A DNA stretch of 64,000 bases from Limnoperna fortunei (taxonomy: Eukaryota; Mollusca; Bivalvia; Mytilida; Modiolidae): NCBI GenBank assembly GCA_944474755.1, contig OX104125.1, forward strand, positions 50,455,346 to 50,519,345, read 5' to 3'. The notes beneath the pieces are model-generated. The model searched no databases. It saw only the letters and a program-made list of their open reading frames with translations, and was not told where the DNA came from. The position numbers and the translations under genes are program-made. This document shows, piece after piece, positions 63,401 through 64,000 of this stretch. Each line of letters starts with the position of its first letter. Positions within the stretch are counted from its first letter, which is position 1.

Positions 63401-64000
63401 AATCAGTATTAGACCTGTTTATGTGGTCAGTTGTATGGTAATCAGCATCAGACCTGTTTATTTTTAGTTGTATGGTAATCAGTATCAGATCTGTTTATGT
63501 GGTCATTTACATGGTAATCAGTATTAGATATGTTAATATGATAAGTTGTATAGTAATAAGTGTTAGACCTCTTTATTTGGTCAGTGTGTGGTAATCAGTA
63601 TTAGACCTTTTTATAATGGTCAGTAAATAGTCAGTATTAGACATCTTTAAATGGTCAGTAAATAGTCAGTATTAGACCTGTTTATGTGGTCAGTTGTATG
63701 GTAATCAGTATTATACCTGTTTATATGGTCAGCAAATGGTAATCAATATCAGACCTGTTTATATAGTTAGTTGTATGGTAATCAGTATTCGAACTGTTTA
63801 TGTGGTCAGTTGTATGGTAATCAGTATTAGACCTGTTTATATGGTTAGTTGTATGGTAATCAGTATTAGAACTGTTTATGTGGTCAGTTGTGTCGTAATC
63901 AGTTTTAGTCGTGTGTATGTGGTAAGTTTTAAAGTAATCAGAATTGGACCTGTTTGTGTGGTCAGTTGTATGGTAATCAGTATTAGACCTGTTTATGTGG
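57416..64000. repeat. 39-bp minisatellite with higher-order blocks (about 165 units, open at right edge)
   Basis: The unit contains TGTTTATGTGGTCAGTTGTA and TGGTAATCAGTATTAGACC. As 39 is a multiple of three, frames stay open on both strands: a hydrophobic repeat on plus (CMVISIRPVYVVS) and a polar one on minus (YHTTDHINRSNTD). Units lost or gained by other lengths close frames every few hundred bases. Short units carrying AAATAGTCAGTATTA recur near 58543, 59347, 60463, 61547, 62503 and 63620 and mark block boundaries of about 0.8-1.1 kb. The block at 59402-60560 recurs, nearly unchanged, 3158 bp later. Confidence 0.97.

Noticed and set aside
57912..63467. Long frames on both strands in the 39-bp array
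   Set aside because: A unit length divisible by three without stops opens frames on both strands. They end wherever a unit of other length occurs, and none has a start context, a domain or splice sites.

Overview
This window is eukaryotic and low in GC. It has no operons and no bacterial gene layout. It consists of long tandem arrays, degraded retrotransposons, and one small spliced gene. The best fit is a bivalve mollusc, possibly mytilid-like. The reasons are a four-exon cysteine-rich secreted peptide gene with the architecture known for mussel mytilin, myticin and MGD-type defensin genes, tRNA-derived SINEs of a kind I recognise from molluscs, and LINE and Ty3/Gypsy pieces resembling those common in bivalve genomes. 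Species cannot be fixed from sequence alone.

Layout. 1-28.5 kb is almost wholly repetitive. A 70-bp satellite array (1-10397, continuing off the left edge) is followed by a segment built of smaller degenerate repeats plus about 2 kb of unique sequence. That segment plus satellite is repeated in tandem. The second satellite array (14711-18710) is about 4 kb, and the third (23464-23545) has collapsed to about one unit. 28.5-32.5 kb is a dead Ty3/Gypsy element on the minus strand with a PNMA-like gag. 33.5-35 kb is a minus-strand LINE 3' end interrupted by an LTR-like insert carrying heat-shock elements next to TATA boxes. 36.9-38.3 kb is another minus-strand LINE reverse transcriptase relic. 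38.3-42.6 kb shows no gene. 42.6-43.8 kb is a 55-bp minisatellite.

44.2-45.8 kb holds the only gene I regard as likely functional: a predicted 89-residue secreted peptide with ten cysteines. It has a TATA box, an upstream kappaB-like site, three introns with GT-AG ends and a polyadenylation signal. A SINE with a perfect 15-bp target-site duplication sits in its third intron.

45.8-46.4 kb is a 24-bp array. 46.9-49.1 kb is an internally deleted plus-strand LINE of I/jockey type. 49.1-50.8 kb is a broken reading frame with a 15-residue repeat. 51.5-53.9 kb is an L1/Tx1-like LINE ORF2 missing its RT core. A second SINE lies at 55.3 kb. From 57.4 kb to the right edge runs a 39-bp minisatellite with higher-order blocks. 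Apart from the peptide gene, nothing appears to be an intact host gene. Most long open frames here are by-products of repeat units whose length is a multiple of three.
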